Under the pieces are notes generated by a model. That model searched no databases, was not told where the DNA came from, and saw only the letters and a list, made by a program, of their open reading frames with translations. A stretch of 64,000 nucleotides of DNA, taken from Paroedura picta (Eukaryota > Chordata > Lepidosauria > Squamata > Gekkonidae). Numbering within the stretch: the stretch's first letter is position 1; each line of letters starts with the position of its first letter. The stretch lies in assembly GCF_049243985.1 (NCBI RefSeq), contig NC_135373.1, positions 85,314,213 to 85,378,212 on the forward strand, written 5' to 3'. The position numbers and the translations under genes were made by a program. Of the stretch, positions 1 through 11,413 are shown piece after piece.

Positions 1-1012
1 CAGAAGTGGTATGATCATGCAGAAAATGTTTGGGAAGCATAGCTGCATACATGCCCACCCAAGACTCCTCCCCTTCCCACCCCCTCTAGGCCCAATATTG
101 GCCATTTAGAAAGTGGGGGTAGATCAGCATGATCATATATGGTCATATCATCTAATAAAGGTTTAACAAATTTAAAACAAATATATAAAATTAATTAACT
201 CCCAACCTTTTCGAAAACTCTTCCAGGGCCATCAAGAAACCTTGGGATTGCGACCGCATTTGGGGTCACTTGGCTCCTTCCCCGGGGTTGCCAGGTTGCC
301 TGCTGGGACAGCAAGCAGCGGTGGGTGGCAGCAGCGGAGGTGGCAGACGTAAGAGGCGGGCGGAGGTGGCGAGCCATGGCAATGGTCATCTCCACACTGC
401 TTCAGTTGTTATGCGCATGCACCCACACCCGCACCAGCCACCGAGTTGGGGTCGCAGAGGAGGTAAGATTGAGAAATGCTGACCTAGATGGAGGATATGT
501 CAAGAAACAATAGCTTAACATTTTAATATCTTTGTTTTCTAAAGGTTTCTTATGATTTTGTAGCAATACCTTTTGACTTAGTCTCATACAGAGGATTTAT
601 TTCTATATTGCCCTTCATATACCTCGTTTTTTTTAAATTAAGGTGATTTATGAGTTATATGTGCACTGGCCTGTACAAGAATGCTAGTGCTTGAAATTTT
701 ATCTCTGTATGATGAGTAAATGAGTACATTTTCACAGGACCCCAAGTAAAGACTAAACGACCTTATCAAATAACTGGAAGTACAGGAAGGACGGTCTGAT
801 CACCCTAGCTAAGAAGCTGGACTTTCTTGTCAGCTAACATCCTACATACTAACTAGAAAAAAGTTCTAGTAATTCAACTCATATTGTGAGGATAGGTAAG
901 TTTCTGTTAGAAGTTTCTAGATAATTTTTTTTGTAGTGACCAAATAATTTAGAGATGTAGTTGATTGAAAAGCTGTTACTCTATATATTGTTATCTCTAT
1001 ATGTATATTCCA
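1..1012. other. Intergenic DNA, no gene seen
   Basis: AT-rich sequence with one GC-rich patch (about 205-480). The patch contains CCCAACCTTTT near its left and ATTGAGAAATGCTG near its right end, loosely like the ends of the hAT-like elements found elsewhere in the window, so it may be an old copy. Open frames here look like chance. Confidence 0.4.
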
Positions 1013-1288
1013 TGAGCCTCTTGTGGCGCAGAGTGGTAAGGCAGCTGTCTGACAGCTTTGCCCATAAGGCTGGGAGTTCAATCCCAGCAGCCGGCTCAAG
1101 GTTGACTCAGCCTTCCATCCTTCCGAGGTCGGTAAAATGAGAACCCAGCTTGCTGGGGGGTAAACGGTAATGACTGGGGAAGGCACTGGCAAACCACCCC
1201 GTATTGAGTCTGCCAAGAAAACGCTAGAGGGCGTCACCCCAAGGGTCAGACATGACTCGGTGCTTGCACAGGGGATACCTTTACCTTT
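1013..1288 (+). repeat. tRNA-related SINE (family A), complete copy with target duplication
   Basis: The copy has a tRNA-like head (GTGGCGCAGAGTGGTAAGGC, then a GAGTTCAATCCC B-box-like motif), a body with AACGCTAGAGGGCGTCACCC, and an ACCTTT-repeat tail. A 15-bp direct repeat TATATGTATATTCCA flanks it at 998-1012 and 1289-1303, the mark of LINE-driven insertion. Other copies lie at 16111-16382 and 58735-58857. Confidence 0.88.
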
Positions 1289-1315
1289 TATATGTATATT
1301 CCACTGTTTTACTAC

Positions 1316-1440
1316 TGAACCTAGTAATTATGCCAATAAAGGTATTCTGATCTGATCTGAACAAAGTTTGGGTCCAGTGACAGTTTTAAGACCAACAAAG
1401 TTTTATTTTGGGTATACTCTCACATGAGCACATACTTTCT
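1316..1440 (+). repeat. LINE-type 3' tail followed by the 'guanine-TCCAGTG' dispersed repeat
   Basis: The sequence CAATAAAGGTATTCTGATCT with a short TGATC repeat resembles a LINE 3' tail. It is followed by AACAAAGTTTGGGTCCAGTG and AAGACCAACAAAGTTTTATT, a motif that recurs at 14617, 19458 and in altered form at 10341. The element class of the second repeat is not settled. Confidence 0.45.
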
Positions 1441-1849
1441 CAGATAAATTGAAACAGAAGTCATCAACCATTACATACAGCTAGAGGGTGTTGTCAAGAA
1501 GGGACAATTAGAGTAAAGATGCATAAGTCACTGAGCAGTAAATATAGCTGAGGCTGATGAAGGTGATTGGTAAGACCAGTGAATAGCAGCAAATTAGCAT
1601 GCAGCATAGTAAAGCAGTTTAGAACAGATATGAGAACTGAATGACATTAGCATGTGCAGTGAGATAAGAAACCAATTTATCTGTTTGGGCATTCCATTTT
1701 CCTGAGTGTTGTAATAACTTGTAACTGAGCAATCACCCCTTCTAATCTGTTTCTTATATTCCTTTGCATTAAAACATTTAATTTGAGGTCCACCACTGAA
1801 TGTCCTAGAAGGTTGAAATGTTCTCCAACAGATTGCTCCATTTTGTGAT

Positions 1850-3771
1850 TCATAGAATCATAGAATCATAGATTTGGAAGGAGCCATACAGGCCATCTAG
1901 TCCAACCCCCTGCTCAACGCAGGATCAGCCCTAAGCATCCTAAAGCATCCAAGAAAAGTGTGTATCCAACCTTTGCTTGAAGACTGCCAGTGAGGGGGAG
2001 CTCACCACCTCCTTAGGCAGCCTATTCCATTGCTGAACTACTCTGACTGTGAAATTTTTTTTCCTGATATCTAGCCTATATCGTTGTACTTGTAGTTTAA
2101 ACCCATTACTGCATGTCCTTTCCTCTGCAGCCAAGGGGAACAGCATCCTGCCCTCCTCCAAATGACAATCTTTCAAATACTAAAAGAGGGCTATTATGTC
2201 CCCTCTCAACCTCGTTTTCTCCAGGCTGAACATTCCCAAGTCCCTCTACCTATCTTCATAGGGCTTGGTCCCTTGGCCCCAGATCATCTTCGTCGCTCTC
2301 CTCTGTACCCTTTCAATTTTATCTACATCCCTCTTGAAGTGAGGCCTCCTGAACTGCACACAGTACTCCAGGTGTGGTCTGACCAGTGCCGTGTACAATG
2401 GGACTATGACATCTTGTGATTTTGATGTGATGCCCCTGTTGATACAGCCCAAAATGGCATTTGCCTTTTTTACCACTGCATCACACTGCCTGCTCATGTT
2501 TAGTTTACAATCGACAAGTGCCCCAAGGTCTCGTTCATACACAGTGTTACCTAGAAGCGTATCCCCCATCCAGTAGGCATGCTTTTCATTTTTCTGACCC
2601 AGATGCAGAACTTTACACTTATCTTTATTAAATTGCATCTTGTTCTCATTTGCCCATTTTTCCATTGTGTTCAGATCTCGTTGAACTCTGTCTCTATCTT
2701 CTGAAGTATTTGGCAGTCCTCCCAATTTGGTGTTGTCTGCAAACTTGATGAGTAGTCCTTCCACCCCCTCATCTAGATCATTAATAAATATGTTAAAAAG
2801 TACCGGGCCGAGCACCGAGCCCTGAGGTACCCCGCTACTCACCTCCCTCCAGTCTGATGAAACACCATTGACAACGACTCTTTGAGTGAGGTTCTCTAAC
2901 CCAGTGGTCCCCAACCTTTCTGAGGGCCACGCCCGCACATCGGGCCGCGCCTGCGGGGGCCGCGCCTGTGGGCCGTGCCTGATTCCCTCTCCCCGCCCTC
3001 CCACAGTAAGAAGCTTCCTGGACCGCAAGCTTGCAGCCCGGGAAGTTTTTTACTGCGGGGGGGGGGCGGGGAGAGGGAGCTGCGGACCGGCGCCATGGCC
3101 TTCGCTGCCCAGCACCTGGCCGCGGCCCCAGGTTGGGGACCACTGCTCTAACCAATTTCCTATCCACCTAACAATCTGAAAATCCAGATTGCAGTCCTTC
3201 AATTTATCCATCAGAACATCATGGGGAACCTTATAAAAAGCTTTACTAAAATCCAAGTAAACGACATCAACCGGATTTCCATGATCCAGCAAACCTGTCA
3301 CTTGGTCAAAAAAGGAAACCAGATTGGTCTGACAGGATCTGTTGGAGACAAATCCATGCTGACTTCCTTGGATCACCCAATTGTCCTCCAGATGTTTGCA
3401 GATCGCTCCCTTTAATATCTGCTCCATTATCTTACCCACAACAGAGGTCAGACTCACTGGTCTATAGTTTCCCGGGTCATCCTTCCTCCCTTTCTTGAAG
3501 ATCGGAATAACGTTTGCTCTCTTCCAGTCCTCCGGGACATCTCCAGTCCTTAAAGAGGTCCCGAAGATGATGGACAAGGGTTCTGCAAGTTCTCCGGAAA
3601 GTTCTTTGAGCACTCTCGGGTACATTTCACCCGGCCCAGGGGATTTGAACTCATCCAGTACAGCTAGATGCCTCTCAACAACCTCTCTGTCCATGTCAAC
3701 CTGCCACCCAGACACTATCTCTTGGCTACTGCCATCTCTAGATGTGCCTAAAGTAGTTCTCCATTGAAACA
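1850..3771 (-). mobile_element. CR1 LINE, 5'-truncated, with reverse transcriptase and 3' tail
   Basis: The 3' end (1850-1870) has the tandem ATTCTATG units typical of CR1, and the 3' region reads upward into a reverse transcriptase. Recognisable blocks: VPEDWKRANVIPIFKKG, GNYRPVSLTSVVGKIME, VYLDFSKAF, SSGVPQGSVLGPVLFNIFIN and RPHLEYCVQF, then a C-terminal part ending about 1940. The catalytic F/YADD box reads FADN, so the second Asp is lost, and one in-frame TAG follows PYEDR near 2246. A hAT-like element interrupts it at 2902-3145. The 5' half (ORF1, endonuclease) is missing. Otherwise the frame is remarkably open, so the copy is fairly young. Confidence 0.92.
2902..3145. mobile_element. 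hAT-like non-autonomous element inside the CR1 copy
   Basis: The 244-bp element starts CAGTGGTCCCCAACC and ends GGTTGGGGACCACTG, a perfect 15-bp terminal inverted repeat. An 8-bp duplication CTCTAACC flanks it (2894-2901, 3146-3153). Removing the element and one duplicate restores the CR1 peptide RWIGNWLENLTQRV. It is GC-rich with no coding capacity. Confidence 0.9.
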
Positions 3772-4515
3772 ACTATGCATCTAATCATGGATGCATAGCA
3801 TTTCTTTCTTGCTACTGCTTATGGAATGACGAGGCTTGCTTCTTTTAAAAATAAATCTCGTTCCTGATTTGCGGAGGGAGCTTAGAGAGGCATGCTTTGT
3901 GCTACAACTTTGGGGATAATTTTTTTACCTTTGCCTGTATTCATTGGTCCAGGCTGTTCACTTAAAAAAAAAAAACTCCGTTCTGCTACCGCTGCTTTTC
4001 CCCTCGTGTGTGCACACCATCACGCACACACAAACTCCACGGAGTTCTCTTGCTGCAGGTGTTAGGGGTGCCTGCCTGTGGGCTTTTCTTACTGGCTGGC
4101 TGTCTCTTGCCGTGGGCTTGCAGCTCCTCACCCTGCCTCTCAAGAGAGTCAGAGAGGGAGGAGAAAGTGCCTGGCTCCCCCATGTGATCTGGCAGGGAGG
4201 CTTCTTCAAAGGAGAGACGTTTGGGGGAAATTCTTACTGCTATTGCCTGCACACTTGTCTATCAGAAGAGGGGGGTAGGAGCAGGGGCAGGACAATGTAG
4301 GTGTATTGTGCATTTGAGCCTCCATATCTTTCTTTGGCTAGTGGCCAGCTGGCTGCTCTCCATTAGGTAGTGCTACAAATGTTGGTGAATCCACTTTTGG
4401 GGATTGACAAACTAGCGCTTTAAAATGGAGGAAGTAGTTGGCCAGACTCTGCCCAGACACTGGATGTTGGCGACGCCATGTGGAGGGGCCAAAATATAAT
4501 GACTACTAATGGTAG
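3772..4515. mobile_element. Non-autonomous DNA element, family with GGGCATTTCCGCAC ends
   Basis: The left part (3772-3940) matches 9125-9290 in the same orientation (ATGCATAGCAT, AATCTCGTTCCTGA, TTAGAGAGGCATGCTTTGTG). The right part (4370-4515) is the reverse complement of 17440-17578 (GCCAACATCCAG, CCTCCATTTTAAAGCGCTAG). The three copies together suggest one family of about 0.75-0.9 kb, without coding capacity. Ends here are not intact. Confidence 0.6.
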
Positions 4516-4749
4516 GTGTTACACTGTATTTAAAGGGTGCAGAAATGCCCCCAGTCTGTAATAGATTTTTAAATATTTGTCCTACATGGAGTTTATCCAA
4601 ACAGCTTGTCTCAGTCATGCATACATTCCAGCAGTACATTCAGTACATTTCCATGTGTACTTCACTACTCTCAGGATGCATCTTCCTGAAAATTCCTGTG
4701 CTTGTTTATTTGGTTATTGTGACTAGAAATGACTAGATTACCATAATAT

Positions 4750-6200
4750 TTCTTCTTCTTTTTATCCTTTAGCTGGCGATTGGTGGAGCAGGTTGTCCTC
4801 TCAGCCAATACGTTGCTGTAGGTGCTGCTGGATTTCTTGCCTTTTTTATAATATGTTTCCACGCTTGGCGATTGGTGGCAGCAGTTTTGGGCATATGGAT
4901 AGTCTCTAAAATCTTCCTCAATCCATTTAAGCCATGTTTTCTTTGGCGTGTCATTGGATCATCCATTCAGTTGGTTGTTCTCGCCAGGGGAGTTTATGAG
5001 GCAATCTGCTATTGTTCATTCTACAGACATGGCCAAACCACTGTAGTCTGCACTTTTGGATTTGTTCTTTAATTTGTGGCTGTTTGTCACATTTTGTCCT
5101 GATTGTCTCATTTTGATTATGATCACATAGAGAGATACCCAGAGCCAATCCGCACTCGTCCAAAATAGCACAATGGTTACAAATTGAAATCGCTACACTT
5201 TTACCATTATGCACAACGTCGTTGACAATCTGCAACACTCCTGAAACCGATCCGCAAAAAGCGCTTCGTTGTAGCTTTCAGGGAAATCCCAAAAAATGGA
5301 TTCACCCTTCGGAAAGTGCTACACTCCTGCAACCAATCTGCAACACTAGCGGAAAAGTTCTCTGTGTTACCATTGTTGCGGTTTCTGCAAAGTCCCTCCC
5401 CCTGGCTCTCTCCTCTGATCTTCCGGCGAAGCAATTGCCATTTTTTTTCTCCAAGCGAGTGGAGATCAACGCACTGGCAAGCCTTCATTTACCCAGCGAG
5501 GCTTCCCCGGCTGCAGTCCCTCTGTTTAAAGTCACCAAGCACAAGCAACACAGAGGCCCGTTTGCTGGTTTCTTTTCCCTTTATTTTTCACACTATTTTC
5601 GGCTGAAAATCACGCCCGTGAGGGGGGGGTATTTTTTTTTTCACTCAGGGGGGGGAGCGTGGCAATGATGAAATGGCAGCTCAAACACCACCTGCTAACT
5701 GGATGGATCTCTCCGCTCCAACAAATCAACGCAGATTCGTTGCAACCTGTGTGTGTGTGTGTGTTTTTTAAAAAACCTTCCTTAAAGGGTAAGGGGCTGT
5801 TTGGGAGCATGATAACGGCCGCCCATTGGCTGCTTGACGGCCAGGGGCGGGACACAGCTCGGCAATATCGCTTCCTGGCTAGCGATTTTTGCCGAGACTG
5901 GAAACCTGTGGGAAACGATAGAAACGCAACTGGATTCCACTACAAAGGCAGGTATGCATAATGATGAATTCCACTTTTTAAAATGGCGATTCTTTGTTCC
6001 GCAACCAATTTGCAACATGGATCCCAGTGCGGAATGGCCCCCAGAATCTGCCGCAGTCATCACATTTGGAAGGTATCAAGTTTGTTAATGTCAGGTTTTA
6101 GTAAAGTCCATGTTTCTGATCCATATAGGAGGATTGGCAGGATTAGTGTCCGGAAAAGAGGAACTTTGGTCTTGAGAGAAATGTTCGTCTATATATTTGA
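4750..6200 (-). mobile_element. Non-LTR retrotransposon (LINE) fragment, C-terminal reverse transcriptase part, split by an insertion
   Basis: The segment 6041-6200 translates on the minus strand as NISLKTKVPLFRTLILPILL then YGSETWTLLKPDINKLDTFQ. The segment 5141-4750 continues LGISLCDHNQNETIRTKCDK, then KCRLQWFGHVCRMNNSRLPH. Such (L)LYGSETWTL...RRLQWFGHV...RMNxSRLP blocks are typical of the C-terminal end of LINE polyproteins; the clade is not determined. Two adjacent TGA codons near 6060 replace expected Arg-Cys, so the copy is dead. The insertion occupies 5142-6040. Confidence 0.75.
5142..6040 (+). mobile_element. 0.9-kb non-autonomous DNA element, copy 1 (3-bp target duplication)
   Basis: Ends are GAGCCAATCCGCAC and GTGCGGAATGGCCC, imperfect inverted repeats, flanked by CCA on both sides (5139-5141, 6041-6043). 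Dropping the element and one CCA restores the host LINE reading (QILGISL), which fixes both ends and the 3-bp duplication. The body has a short GT tract (5747-5762) and is homologous along its length to 55616-56587 in reverse. No transposase frame is visible. Superfamily is open; 3-bp duplications are known for PIF/Harbinger and CACTA types. Confidence 0.82.
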
Positions 6201-6299
6201 TGTCATGGAAAGGAAGAAGAAAAGGGAGGAAGGGACAGAGAAAGCTCCTAACAGTCCAACAGAATTAGATCACACAATTGTGTGTCACAGCAGTATTTA

Positions 6300-6640
6300 A
6301 ACTGTTTGTTTGTTTACTTACTTACTTACCATTGCTCTTTGCATGGACTCGCAGCAGTTCACAACAATAAAAACATTAAAACTCAATAAAACCCGTAAAA
6401 CATCCCTTCCAACAAATGGCAGCAGGCGATAAACTATAGCTCCTTCTTATTACTCCAACACCCCTCCCTCCTTCATTCAGCCGAAGGCCAAGTTATCTCT
6501 CATTGGGGGTGAGGTGCCATGCAAGTAGTACTTTAGTGGGGTTCCTCAGATGGAATACCGGGACTCCACACTGGCCCCAACCGTACGCCTGGCAGAAGAG
6601 CTCCATCTTGAAGGCCCTGTGGAAAGCTGATAATTCTAGA
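6300..6640 (-). mobile_element. L2-type LINE 3' fragment
   Basis: The run CTGGCAGAAGAGCTCCATCT and TGAAGGCCCTGTGGAAAGCT resembles the stretch at 59810 (GGAGGAGCTCCCTCTTGCAG), which lies in a clear L2-type fragment. The left part has the AT-rich 3' end with TTTG and TTAC short repeats. Confidence 0.5.
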
Positions 6641-8990
6641 ATTCAGGATAAACCATAGAGGCAAAACCAACAGGAAAGCCAAGGAAGAACAGGAAAATCA
6701 AGGCAAAATTTAGGAAACAAGCCTGCAGAAATGTAGGACAGGAAGGAGTGCTGCAGTGGTTTATGTCATTTCTGTCTAACTGTTTGAAGTTTATGTTAGG
6801 GGATTCACAATCAATACCTTGGCATTTGTCCTGTGGATTACCACAGGGATCTATATTATTCCCCCATAGCTTTTGAGTTGTACTGTCATTAACTCCAGAA
6901 GCAACTGTCTTTGTCCTAGGCCACTGCCTGTCTACTAGGGTCATGGCAAAGGGAGATTAGTCCCTTAATCCCTTAACAACACTTAATCCAGTGTTGGAAG
7001 TTATGCTGGTTGAGAAATGCTGGTGACTGCTCTTGATATGGTAAATTTGTCCCAATTGAACTCAGTTAAGAGCCTGGAGGTGGTTTGGAGCCCAGCTCCT
7101 TTACTGGGGTTGCGGTGGTAGCCCAGCTCCTTTACAGGTTGCGGTGGTAGCAAAAAGAGCTTTCTGTCCCTTGCATCTAATTCTAGGCTGGCATCCTTTA
7201 GGGATGGTTGCAAAGCCATGTTAGTCTGATATACCAAACCAAAGTCCAGATGCAGCCTAAATGAAGACTAGCAAAATTTATTTCAGCACAAGCATTTGGG
7301 AGCCACAGCCCACTTCTCCAGCCATGAGAACGGAAATTATATCAGGAATCCTACTTAAGGGAAAGATTACAGGCTGGAGAGAGGAGTAACTGCAGAGGGT
7401 GATTTATGCCATAAAACTTTTGTGTGGGGGGAAACAGAGATAGGTAATCCCAGGGTCACCTTGTAACCTTTTGTTTAAGGATTCCTGGTGTGACTCACCC
7501 AGAGAATCTGGCCATGCTGATCTACATGATAATTGTTGCACTATTATTAACATGCTCTATGTGATGTTGCCTTTATTGTCAGTTTGAAACCTCACTATTG
7601 CAAAATACAGTAGCCCATTTATTAGTAGCTGGCCATTTTGCATATATTAGGCCTACCCAGAAAGCTCTGCTTGGCTTGCTGGGGAGTTTCAATCCAAGGT
7701 GCTGGAGTTTACTAAGGCTCTACATACCTGCAGGGCTGTCTGTCGCAGTACCAACCCCTGCAGCAACTTCATTCCTCTGACAAAAACCTCTGGCAGGTTA
7801 TTAACTTGACCGCTTACAGATCCTACTTTGTCAAACAGCCTCGAGATCTTCATGCAGCTTCCCATGTTACTGAAATTCCACAAACAATTAGTATTTTATG
7901 GAATTTTGATTATGTTTCAGCAAGGTTAAAGAACAAACCCAGGTATTCTAAGAAATAAATCAGGAACTATTAATGTAGAGGCTGAGCACTGAAATAGGAC
8001 ACGTCTGCGATCATGACTCTGCTTTTTTGTTGTCAGGGTGGGTGCTTTGCCTTCAGCTTGATGGATGTGAAAGTAGATCAAACTTTACTGATTCATCTTC
8101 ATGAAAGCGGCAAGAGTGATGGGCCAAGTTGTTTGCTGATACTAAACTGATTAGCCTATTTTCCCCTCCTTGCTGCAAACTGTTCCTTTGATTTAAAAAT
8201 GCAGCATTCTTAAAGCTGGCATCTGCCAGAAAGTTCTTGCCACAGTAGCTGAAATCACTCTCCAAAGAGTTGTCTGCCTGGAAGCACGAGCAATAATAAT
8301 GCTTTGAAGTCAACTCGCACAGTTTGGCCTCTATATCAAAAGCGCAGTCCAAGATCCTGGCTAGAGTCTGGTTTTAAAATGTCTTCTGCCCTTGGATCAG
8401 TTCCGTTTTCTAAGACAACCTTGTCTCTAATGCTGCTCACCCCCAATTAGGGACATTGATTGGGCTCAAATGTGTTTGATGGTACTTAATAATATCATAG
8501 TCCAAGCACTTCTCATATATATCCACAGTAAGCCTCACAGTAATCCTGTAAAGTAGACCAGCATTATCCCCATATTGCAAATGCAGGGGAGGAGATTTTG
8601 AGGCTGAGGTGGAGATTTGCATAAATGGAGTTCAGGGTTCATGTGGGATTTCATTTGGTGGTCTCTGTAGTTCACATATTTAGACAGTCTTTGGCTTCTG
8701 TTACCTTCTCTGAGGGAATCTGGTATTCCTGGTGTTAAAGCCAAACAATGAAGCACTAGGGTGGTTCAGATAAACTCAGCATATACCTGTACTAGTACTC
8801 ACATAATGCACCCATATACAAAGTGAATGCAGACCATGTACTATGTGATCATTTTATTAAATTGTGTTTGTTCAATGCTGTCAAGACGCTTCTGCCCTAT
8901 AGCGACCCTTGAATCTATGACCTCCAAATTGTCCAGCTGTTCATGTCTTCCTAGTCAGAGCCCTGTAGTCATGGCTTTCAACAAATAAAC
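6641..8990. other. Intergenic DNA, no gene seen
   Basis: No conserved protein blocks were recognised in either strand. A short imperfect duplication (CCCAGCTCCTTTAC...GGTTGCGGTGGTAGC) occurs at about 7091-7151. A stretch around 7210-7320 (GCAAAGCCATGTTAGTCTGA, AGCCACAGCCCACTTCTCC) resembles dispersed repeat ends, and 8872-8960 (TTCTGCCCTATAGCGACCCT) resembles the tail of a vertebrate SINE. Confidence 0.4.
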
Positions 8991-8995
8991 ATACA

Positions 8996-9290
8996 GGGCA
9001 TTTCTGCACATTAGTAAGAATAGCATTATGCCAGCTGAATGGTGTAGCGCTAAATCATATTGCAGTAGCAAGAAAGGTCCAGTGATGCCCGCTAATATTT
9101 TTTAATTTATAGTTCTCTGTTTAAACGCCTATGCATATAATCATAGATGCATAGTGCTCTTTGAACATAACCCTTTATGGAATCACAAGTCTTTTGATAC
9201 TTTTAAACATTAATCTCGTTCCTGAATTTTTTTTGGGGGGGGGACTTTAGAGAGGCATGCTTTGTGTTACAACTTTGGAAAATAATTCTT
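8996..9290 (+). mobile_element. Internally deleted copy of the GGGCATTTCCGCAC family
   Basis: The start GGGCATTTCTGCACATTA matches the terminus seen at 17430. The part from 9125 onward aligns with 3772-3940. Its right half is missing. Confidence 0.55.
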
Positions 9291-11413
9291 TTATTTCTGA
9301 CATCGCCAAAATCAACAATTTATTTGAGAAACATACTTGTTCTGACATACTGAATCCTGCCTTAGTTCAGGAAACAAAATGGTTCAGAGGTGCTCTCTAG
9401 ACTTATGGGTAGTGCAAAAGAGTATGTGATTACCACTATATTGGATCTTTTCTTTGCTGCAGACTGGAACAGGAATCATTTTCTGCAGACAAGCAAGACA
9501 AGTCCAATTACATTTATCTTGCTGAAAACTTTCCTTTGTCCTGAGGAGCAACAAGGCGACGGCAGGCTAAGCCTGGACATGAAGTTGAAAGAATATATAT
9601 ATTATTATATAATTGAGGCTGTATGATGGTTGAAGAAACAACATGTGACAACAGTACTGGCAGGCTAATGCACCATCAGTGTGGCCTTTTAAATAAGAAA
9701 CTTTTCAGGAAGGGAAATTAAGGGTACTTATTGAGAGTACTGAAAATCAAGCATTAGCAGTTTGTTGAGAAGTTGGAAGATTTCACTAGCAAAGTTGACT
9801 TCTCCATCACTGTTAAGGTCTATATATCCTAGGTCCACTGCTACTCTGGTCAAATTCCCAAGACAAAGTGTTTTCCACCCTTCTGTCTCAGTTTGATGAT
9901 CCAAGGCGCTCCTAAATCCATCGGAAGTAGGGGTTGGGATAACAATGCTGGTATCATTCCTCCTTTTTTAAATTTCCAGGTACATCACGGCATTGGTAGC
10001 AGGGTTTTTTTTTTTTTAATAGTGGACCACCAAGCCATGCTGTTTGGCCCAGCCCTTTACAGCTGGAACTGTCCCAGAATGTGTCCATACTTCAGAACTA
10101 CTGTCTACTGCAGCAAAGGGGACAGGCTATCTATGAGGGGGATGCCCCCAAATTCTTATTTTACTGGAAAGGGGAGAGGGTGAGCTCACACAGACTGGAT
10201 TGCACTGACAGAATTATGGCAGTAGGTCCAAATCCTTCCCTTTCCTACAAAGTATGTGTGTCTGTGGGGGGGGGGTGATTACAAAATGGGTAAAATCTGT
10301 CATACTGCAATCAAACCTGTAGTGACTCCCCCTCCAGCGAGACATAGGGGGCCAGCAAGATTTGAATCCATTGGTTTCTTTAAAGACCAACAAGATTTCC
10401 AAGGTGTAAATTCTTTAGAGTCAAATCTCCTTTCTGCAGATATCCTTCATCTCTATAGTTACTATTGGGCTCCAATCTTGCTCTTCTGCAGACCAGCATG
10501 GCTCCCCCTTAAAATGATGTGGGAGACCATTAATTAATCTCCCAATATGTTTATCCCTTAGCTTAGTGTATGTAACTGAACTGAATGCTTGTTCTTCTTG
10601 TTCCCCTTGCAGTTCTTTTCATCACTCTTCTGTGTTGAATTTTAGATTGTCAGTTCCTAAGGCATGGACTGGACCTGTCCTTATATATAGCCTTAAAGTG
10701 TACTGATGTTTTAGATAATAGATGTGATAATATGAAACAGTCACATGCGAGTGTGAGAAGTTTTTAAATGTCTGATTAATGGAACTTCCTTGTTGTTTAT
10801 CACATGTACATGTCACCTTCCTCCTTTTAATTATATCAAAGTGTATTATTTGCTTCTCTACCTTTGCTGCCTTCCAGTCAGCTTCCATTGAGCTTTTTGG
10901 AGCAAGAGGAGGATAAAAATGGGTAGAAGGGGTATGCCCCAAAGTGCCAGACAACCTATTCATCACATTCTTTATAACTACACGGGTAACCTTCATGGGA
11001 CTCGTTGCCCTTGTTTTTATATTAGGGGCAGCTCTTCTTTCTGTCTCCCACACCAAAATGGCCAGATATTGCCCGTATAGTGGTTTAGAAAGCATAAGCA
11101 GCAGCTCTGAAACATCAGGCGATCTCCTGGTCTCTGTTCTGAATGCAGTTGTTTAATGAGAAAAAAGCAAATGGCCCTAATCTTTGAAATCTGGTTGGCT
11201 GCAGATGTCCCAAAGTAGATGAAAGCCCAGCTTCATAATCTCCTGATACGCTGAAAAGCAAAATAAGCTGTGTAAGCCAAGTGGTACCAAAGAGAGTAAT
11301 GCAGCAAGCTGGCACATAGGACTTTGCCCCAGCGAAGGAGCTACTCAGTGGTTCAGAAACCGGACTGTCCTTGCATTGTAGGTCACTGAATATAGATTAC
11401 AAATGGTCTGGGG
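9291..11413. other. Intergenic DNA with one dispersed-repeat fragment
   Basis: No gene recognised. Around 10341-10430 lies AGATTTGAATCCATTGG...TTAAAGACCAACAAGATTTC with AGAGTCAAATCTCCTTTCTG, a variant of the repeat also seen at 1364, 14617 and 19458. Homopolymer G runs occur at about 9236 and 10264. Confidence 0.4.
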
